Shown in pieces: positions 57,639 to 64,000 of a DNA stretch of 64,000 nt. Both the position numbers and the translations under genes were made by a program. The DNA comes from Pomphorhynchus laevis. Taxonomy: Eukaryota; Acanthocephala; Palaeacanthocephala; Echinorhynchida; Pomphorhynchidae. Each line of letters opens with the position of its first letter. Position 1 is the first letter of the stretch. Where the stretch lies: NCBI GenBank assembly GCA_012934845.2, contig WNNJ02003750.1, forward strand, positions 1 to 64,000. Reading direction: 5' to 3'. The notes below the pieces were generated by a model. It did no database searches. It saw nothing but the letters and a program-made list of their open reading frames with translations, and was not told the DNA's origin.

Positions 57639-60500
57639 CTACAGGGAAGTTGATTGGCGTATATGAATGGGCAGATGATTCCACGATAGAGGAGCAGCCA
57701 CCAGGAAGGAGCGTAGTCCAAAGGAGGTAGAGTAGTTTGGGACATGTAAAAGAAGGGAATTACAGGAACGCAAGGAACAGTAAACAGGACGAGAATTATC
57801 AAGAAAAGGAAGGTTGATAAATGAAGGGGTATGAAAAGTTACAAGGCGGAAAGCAACGATAAGAAGACGAATTTGAACACGACAATAAATTGCAGGCAAA
57901 TCGAGAGAAGCAAGATGGTAGGATGTATGATCAAAACGACGAAGACGGAGGAGAATTCGGACAGCTGCGTTGACGATGCGTTGTAGGGGAAGAAGAGTGG
58001 ATTTAGGTGAGTTGGAAAATAGACTAAGACAATAATCGAGTCTAGAAAAAAGGAGAGATGATATGAGAGTCATACAAGAAGGGAAATCGATCAATCTACG
58101 AACTTGACGGATGTTGCGGAGTATCAAGGTAGATGAGCGTACTTTATCTCTAACGAAAGATTTAAGTGAAAGTCGGTTGTCAAAATGGAAGCCTAGGAAA
58201 ACGAGATTATCAACGATAGGAAGAATTGTAGAATTTAATGATACGGAGGGAGGTTCGAAGCCGAGGCGTCGAGGTAGGATCCACATAATTTTGGATTTAT
58301 CAGGATTCAGAGAAAGGCGAAGGGAAGAAAGATGATTGGAAATTGAGACAAGACAGTCCGAAGCGAAAACACTAAGATCGTGAATACGATAAACAGGTGC
58401 ATGAGCATAGATGAGAATGTCATCAGCATATTGCATAACATGAAAGTTAAATTTATGAGAAATCGAAGACAAATCACCAAGAAGAAGAGAGAAAAGTATA
58501 GGGCCTAATACGGAGCCTTGTGGAACACCGGACGGAATGGACGAAGGATGGGAGAGAGAAGAGTTAGAATATACGCGAAATGTACGGTTTGATAGATATG
58601 AAGAAAACCATGATACAGTGGGTAAAGAGAAGCCATAATCATGACGAAGGCGATGTAGAAGAATCGAGTGATCGACGATGTCAAAAGCAGACGATAGATC
58701 AAGAGAAACTATGACACTACATAATTTATGATCGCGCGAGATGAGTAAGTCATTATAAACTTTAAGACAGGCAATTTTAGTAGAGTGATTAGAGCGAAAA
58801 GCGGCTTGGAAGGGAGGAAACAAGTTAGAGGAAAAGAGATATGTATTAACTTGCTTGAGAACGAGACGCTCAAGGAGTTTAGAGAGGGTTGGGAGAAGTG
58901 AGATTGGACGGTACGAAGATGGTAGTGAGGAGTCGAGAGATTGCTTTTTGATGAGAGGACGAACAGTGGCGCATTTCCAGATGGAAGGAAATGTACGGCT
59001 ACGGATGGACGAGTTGAACAATGTGGTTAGGAAGGGTGAGATAGAGGAGCAGATATTTTTAAGCAAGTGAGTGGGAATTGGGTCAGAAGGAGAGGTTTTA
59101 TTAGGTAATGACAGCAGAACCGAAGAAACTTCATCAGACGAAACGGGAAGAAGGTGGAATAGTTATGGGACGGAAGTATTTAAAGATAAGAGTGGGTACA
59201 AGGGGGCTATGGGTAGTAGGAAAAGTAAATTAGATAGCTTAGTTTGTAGATATGAAGAAAATTCATCAGGATTTATATTACAAGGGGTAGATGATCGTGA
59301 AAGAATTGAGTTTAAGATTTTCCAATGAGATTTAGAGTTGGAAGATGACTCGAGTTGATTTCGCCAAAAGAGAGTACGTTTAGTACGTATAAGAATGAGA
59401 TGTGAACGGCGTTGAGAAAAGTAGGAATCACGAAGATTTGGAGAGAGTGAGTTGGGTAAACGTTTAAGAAAGCGTTTATACATACGAAAAGAGTGACGGA
59501 GTCGACGCTTAGAAAGACTACAGTCAGAATCGAACCAGGGAACATGGCGCAAGCGCTGGGAACGTCGAAGTCGACTAGGCAGAAGGTTATTGAGGATCGA
59601 CGTAAGTTCAGAATCAAACAGAATGCAGAGATCATCGGGAGAGAGATAGTTAAGAGGAAGTGTAAAGAGTGAAGAATTGAGTAAGGCTGTGCAGAGAACA
59701 GGGATATCGAGAAGCTTCCAGGGTCGACTTGGTGTAGATAAAAATAAAGGCGGAGAAGGAGGATGGGGACGAGTAAGCGTAAGAGTGACAAGGAAATGAT
59801 CGGACAAACCAGGATCAGTAATTGACAAGGAGGTATAGTCATTGAAGCAGTTAGGAACAGCAATGATGTTGAGAGCACCGCCGAGAATATGAGTTGGGCT
59901 TGTTGAAAGTAATTTATAGTTAAAATCAGAAAAAAGATTAGTTAAAGTGATAGAGTCAGAGTCAGACGAGCTATCAAGACGAATGTTAAAGTCACCGAGA
60001 ACAAAAGAAGGAGTATAAGACAATGAACAGTGAGACATTAGATCTGCAAGGTCGTTAAAGAAGATACGTGATGGGGCAACTGAACCTGGACGGTATACAA
60101 TCACAAGTTCCAGAGGGAAAGGCGTTGATAATCTGCATATGAGTAATTCGAACGAAGTGTAACGGATGTTAACGTTGATTTTACGTAAAGACATTGGGTG
60201 ACGAGCAATGGCAACAATACCGCCATGGTTAGACGCAGTAGATGTATGAGATGTAATTTGACAAGCTGATTCAACTAGAGAACAACCAGAGCGACATAGA
60301 CGACGAATAGCAAGATCGTCGGAGTCAGAGTGCCAGGATTCGGTAATGCAGAGAATATCGATAGATAATTGATCGAAGATATCGAGAAGCATATCAGCTT
60401 TATGAAGAATGGAGCGAGTATTGAATAGACTAAGACGAAAAGTATGCTTAGGAGCGAGATCGACTAGCGAAGAAGACAAGGGGGAGAGATGGGACGCCAT
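57639..60500 (-). pseudogene. LINE-A ORF2: APE endonuclease and RT, one in-frame stop
   Basis: One frame of about 954 codons with a single TAA at 59163-59165 between the domains. Endonuclease (60440-59700): LFNTRSILHKADMLL, ILCITESWHSDSDD, NHGGIVAIARHP, VIVYRPGSVAPS, FVLGDFNIRLD, THILGGALNIIAV and PGLSDHFLV. The residue after GGAL is N where the family has a catalytic D. RT: SYRPISLLPTLSKLLERL, VSLDLSSAFDIVDH (A), GVPQGSVLGPILF (B) and QYADDILIYAHAP (C). The C-terminus has DYCLSLFSNSPKST and stops at 57639, about a dozen codons earlier than the 50-kb copy. ORF2 likely nicks target DNA and primes reverse transcription there; this copy is disabled by the stop and the D-to-N change. Confidence 0.92.
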
Positions 60501-63296
60501 CGAATTTTTGGCCTTGTGTGAAGAACGTGAAAATTTCCGTTGATTTTACGTATAGATAAGGATGACTCGCCGTTTGTTTCACGTCGATGTTTTTCAATGC
60601 GAGCTAAATTGAGCTGGGCAATATCAGAAGGGGAGCGGTCAGGAAAGATACGGCAAGTAGATGAAGTGGTAAGAAGTTTAAAACGTTGGGAGAGTACCGA
60701 AGAGGCATGTGAACTATGTCGGAAAACGATTTTTAAGAGTGGAGGACTGAGATGATTGGATTTAGTGGATTTGTTTAAACGAATAAAGGATACAGGAGCG
60801 ATATTATTGAAGAGTGATGGGTTATCATCAGGAAGAATGGTTGCTAGGATAGACCTGAAAGCAGATACATCATCATCGAGGCGAGATTGTGGAGAAGCAG
60901 ATTCGGAAAGCTTTAAGTTTGATATGATTATACAGCGATCGCGCGAAGGAAAACGATTTCGTGGAAGTGGTGGACGGACAGAGCTGGTTGGAGTCGAGGT
61001 AGATGAGCAGATAGAAGTGGAAATGACAGGGGTGCTTGATAAAGAATTAATATTGGTTGGAGCAAGTGTGACAGGAGCGGGGTGTTGAATCGGTTGATCA
61101 GAGATGTGACTGGATATGATTTTAAATGAAAAAAAAGGATTTATTTTAACGTGGCAAATGCGTGCCAGCGCACGCTTACATGACCACAACAAAACAAAAC
61201 TGTGAATCAGGTGTCGAGAAGGTGTGAACGGAGGAGGTGTTTGAATGTGATAAAGGAGGGAGCGCGGCGGACGTCGAGAGGGAGTTGATTCCAGGCGAGT
61301 GAGGCGGCGACGAGGAAGGATCGGAGACCGTAGTTGTTGGAGTAATTAGGAACGTGGAGTAAGAGGGTATGACAGGGAACGAAGCGATAGCGAGGTGGGG
61401 CGAGTATCGTCTAAGAAAGGAAGGTTGATGAACGATGGGGAGCCGACAGCGATGAGACGAAAAGTAACGAGAAGAAGGCGGAGTTTGATGCGGATGTGGA
61501 TGGTGGGCCAGGAGAGTTGGGCAAAATATGTGGATGTGTGGTCGAAGCGACGGAGACGAAAGAGCACTCGAACGGCGGTGTTGATTATTCGTTGTAGGGG
61601 TAGGATGATGGATTTTGGAGAATTGGCGAAAAGGCTAAGGCAGTAATCGATTTTAGGGAAAAGAAGCGATGAAAGAAGAGACATACAAGAACGGAAGTCG
61701 ATAAGGGGGCGGATACGGCGGATGTCACGGAGAATTAAGTTAGACGAGCGGACCTTGTCACGGACGAAGGGTTTAAGGGAAAGGTGATCATCGAAATGGA
61801 AGCCTAAGAAAGTGAGATTGTGGACTATGGGGATGATCGATGAGGCAAAATATACAGTGGGAGGAGATATGTTTGGTTTACGGGGGAGGATCCACATTAT
61901 TTTGGACTTTTCGGGGTTTAGAACGAGATGGAGATTGGAGAGACGTTTGTAGATAGAAGAAAGACAGTTGGAGGCAGAAATGCCGATATCGTGTATGCGA
62001 TGTGCGGGTGCATGAGCATAGATTAGAATGTCATCGGCGTATTGCATGACGTTAAAGGAGTAAGGTTTGATAAATGGAGAGAGATCGCCAAGCAAAAGAG
62101 AGAAAAGCAGGGGACCTAGGACTGAACCTTGTGGGACCCCGCAAAATAGGGATGGGAGGGGAGGATGATGAATTAGAACAGACGCGAAAGGAACGGTCGG
62201 ATAGATATGAGGCGAACCATGCTACGGAGGAGGAAGAAAAGCCGTAATCATAACGAAGGCGAGAAAGGAGGACGGAGTGGTCGACAATGTCGAATGCGGA
62301 GGAGAGGTCGAGGGAGATGAGAACACTATATAGAGCCTTGTCTCGAGAAATGAGTAAGTCGTTGTACACTTTTATGCATGCGATAGGATGCATGTCTCGA
62401 AAAATAGGGATGGGAGGATGATGAATTAGAACAGACGCGAAAGGAACGGTCGGATAGATATGAGGCGAACCATGCTACGGAGGAGGAAGAAAAGCCGTAA
62501 TCATAACGAAGGCGAGAAAGGAGGACGGAGTGGTCGACAATGTCGAATGCGGAGGAGAGGTCGAGGGAGATGAGAACACTATATAGAGCCTTGTCTCGAG
62601 AAATGAGTATGTCGTTGTACACTTTTATGCATGCGAAGGATGTAAATTATTTGGAAGTGTGACGTGGGAGGTAGATTAAGGAAAATTAAAATAGGTTGGG
62701 GCATGAGTGACAGGAATGGAGTGTTGAATCAGTTGATCGGAAATGTTACTGGAAATGATTTTGATGGAAGGGTGTAAATTATTGAGAGGTGATACAGGGG
62801 AGGTCGAGTAAGGAGTACGTGAGGAGAATAAAGAAGTTTGAGATTTATTTAGATTGGGGGAGGAATAGGAAAGAGGAGGTACGAGATGAAAAGCTTTACC
62901 GTTAGCATTGTTAGAATGAGAAAGATTAATGGAAGTTTGGTACGTAGTTGAACGAGGAGTGTGTGAGAGAGTAGGTTCAATAATGGGATTATAAGATGCG
63001 AAGTCAGGTGTTGATGCGAGGGAAACATCTAAAACAGCATTGGTCTGAGTGGTCGTGTGTGATACAGGAGTAGATGAGCAGGATAACTGTAGTAGTCGTA
63101 CTGATGTACAAAAACCGCAAGTGAAATGTTTACGTTTATACACCGAGTGGTCGGATATTTTAACACGAACAAGTGTCCATACATCGCAATCTTTGGAATC
63201 GCATCCAACTTCAAAGCTGGTATAACCATCATTGCATTCCGATGTGGAAGATTCTTGATCAGGAACAGGGATCTGAGATCGCGCTTTTTTAGGCAT
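60464..63296 (-). pseudogene. LINE-A ORF1, split by a LINE-B insertion
   Basis: N-terminal part 63296-62636: MPKKARSQIPVPDQE, then a PHD-like finger (VGCDSKDCDVWTLV ... HFTCGFCTSV) and a long Ser/Thr/Pro-rich stretch. C-terminal part about 61130-60464: RDRCIIISNLKLSESASPQS, an RRM-like beginning, and a tail ending WRPISPPCLL. The two parts are joined in the undisturbed copy at 53714-54690. Such ORF1 proteins bind RNA in the retrotransposition particle. The finger resembles PHD domains found in some CR1/L2 ORF1s. The downstream end overlaps ORF2 by 37 bp, suggesting re-initiation. Confidence 0.85.
61131..62636 (-). mobile_element. LINE-B copy inserted into LINE-A ORF1
   Basis: A 5'-truncated LINE-B on the same strand. 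Its 3' end has an A run and the hairpin at 61160-61175. The RT frame 62095-61346 has MQYADDILIYAHAP and DYCLSLFANSPKSI. Two tandem 253-bp units carry motif A (62130-62630). Its ends join the ORF1 at gattttaaatgaa (left) and gaaggatgtaaatt (right), giving only a trinucleotide-scale target duplication (gaa). It shares the 253-bp duplication with the copy at 36.9-38.7 kb. Confidence 0.88.
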
Positions 63297-63340
63297 GACC
63301 TTTTATCGATAGATTGAGCTCAATCCGCGAGCGTAGCGAG

Positions 63341-63663
63341 CGGAACTGACAGGAATAATCTGGAACTGACAGGAATAATCTGGAACTGACAGGAATAATC
63401 TGGAACTGACAGGAATAATCTGGAACTGACAGGAATAATCTGGAACTGACAGGAATAATCTGGAACTGACAGGAATAATCTGGAACTGACAGAAATAATC
63501 TGGAACTGACAGGAATAATCTGGAACTGACAGGAATAATCTGGAACTGACAGGAATAATCTGGAACTGACAGGAATAATCTGGAACTGACAGGAATAATC
63601 TGGAACTGACAGGAATAATCTGGAACTGACAGGAATAATCTGGAACTGACAGGAATAATCTGG
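63341..63663. repeat. 20-bp minisatellite, 16 copies, LINE-A 5' UTR
   Basis: Sixteen nearly perfect copies of ggaactgacaggaataatct (one has agaaataat). The array begins about 45 bp upstream of the ORF1 start codon (63296, minus strand), preceded by the inverted string cgcgagcgtagcgagcg. Position and homogeneity suggest a LINE 5' UTR array; a role in transcription is inferred. Also an open frame on the minus strand by chance. Confidence 0.96.
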
Positions 63664-64000
63664 AATGTAATTTGCTAGAACAGTTATAAATTTTCTTTTG
63701 ATCTATCACTTAGAGAACCACATTTATGCGATGTTTCCGATGACGAAGATCAAGCTATCTAATCTAAAACTGGTTTTACAACAAGTTTCTAGATTGCATT
63801 ATAGTGGAACTGATGTGCTGTGGCAAGCATTTTTTTGTGATTGTAAATATCGCTTACTCTTCATTGATTCGACAGCTCTGTACTTCACTGTTTCTATGGC
63901 TTTAAGCAGGACGTAGTGGAAATTCGCAATTCGAGGTTTAAGTAGCTCTGCTCTATCTTGTGTAAGTTAGTAGGAGGAATGTTTTTAATATTTACTAGAT
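63664..64000. other. Right edge, unassigned
   Basis: Low-complexity-free, moderately AT-rich sequence beyond the LINE-A 5' array. A 72-codon + strand frame (63698-63916) shows no recognisable domain. Confidence 0.4.

Larger units (their letters stand above)
57527..63663 (-). mobile_element. LINE-A, near-complete L2/CR1-like retrotransposon with a nested LINE-B
   Basis: The element runs on the minus strand from a 20-bp minisatellite (63341-63663) through ORF1 (63296-60464, interrupted), ORF2 (60500-57639), a 3' UTR with a hairpin (57545-57561) and a short A/T-rich end near 57527. Without the 1.5-kb LINE-B insertion the length would be about 4.6 kb. Defects are limited: one stop in ORF2, one early stop at its very end, and the insertion in ORF1. 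ORF1 and ORF2 overlap by 37 bp in different frames. Confidence 0.88.

Noticed and set aside
58855-59328. Several + strand frames of 60-90 codons antisense to LINE-A RT (also at 51189-51404, 37203-37451, 61395-61646)
   Set aside because: They mirror each other only because they lie opposite homologous RT coding sequence. No independent motifs.
63320-63709. 129-codon minus-strand frame of repeated SRLFLSVPDYSCQFQIIPV-type peptide
   Set aside because: Translation of the 20-bp minisatellite; three 20-bp units make a 20-residue period by arithmetic, not selection.
1-64000. CRISPR array among the many short tandem repeats
   Set aside because: The repeats are head-to-tail without unique spacers, and the DNA is clearly eukaryotic (introns, LINEs, Penelope-like elements).

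Overview
The window is a stretch of an AT-rich invertebrate (metazoan) genome, dominated by retroelements of several clades and ages. It carries part of one conserved host gene. Four exons on the + strand (1543-1680, 3067-3175, 3231-3331, 25055-25360) join in consistent phase and encode the central part of elongation-factor-like GTPase 1 (EFL1), the cytoplasmic 60S-maturation GTPase. Exons 2 and 3 are separated by an intron of only about 55 bp, whereas exons 3 and 4 are separated by about 21.7 kb of inserted elements. I cannot name the species. Short introns, permuted Penelope-like elements, CR1/L2/RTE/I-type LINEs and hammerhead repeats are compatible with many invertebrates.

Inside the large EFL1 intron, from left to right: a decayed Ty3/gypsy pol on the minus strand (4.4-6.9 kb); a small tandem element with two hammerhead-ribozyme motifs lying between the gypsy protease and RT remnants (6.17-6.73 kb); an RTE-type LINE on the minus strand (7.4-10.7 kb) split by a + strand Penelope-like element (8.44-10.31 kb); a longer minus-strand copy of the same Penelope-like family (11.2-14.3 kb), whose GIY-YIG endonuclease lies N-terminal to the RT as in the Naiad/Chlamys clade; an L2/CR1-like LINE here called LINE-D (14.5-18.8 kb, minus); a LINE with a C-terminal restriction-like endonuclease signature (19.0-22.3 kb, plus); and an older Penelope-like relic (23.4-24.4 kb).

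From 25.4 to 34 kb there is a gag-like relic of an LTR element, a 5.2-kb satellite of 24-bp monomers with higher-order repeats of 744 bp (31 monomers), and an intact 178-codon ORF of unknown function. From 34.4 to 57.2 kb the DNA is a patchwork of 5'-truncated, internally deleted or chimeric LINE copies: CR1-type, LINE-A/B (L2/CR1-like), and an I/R1-like element with a gag-like ORF1. Terminal-repeat fragments of the Penelope-like family lie among them. From 57.5 to 63.66 kb is the best preserved LINE (LINE-A, minus): ORF1, an endonuclease/RT ORF2 broken by one stop codon, a 3' hairpin, and a 16 x 20-bp minisatellite at its 5' end. A 1.5-kb LINE-B copy is inserted inside its ORF1.

The pieces suggest a working network of parasites. 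LINE-A, B and D share ORF1/ORF2 architecture, and LINE-A and B share a 3'-terminal hairpin. The hammerhead tandem element looks like a non-autonomous passenger of the retrozyme type, which elsewhere is thought to depend on Penelope-like machinery. Most coding copies are broken, but long near-intact frames and near-identical repeats (LINE-A at 50 and 58 kb) indicate recent activity.
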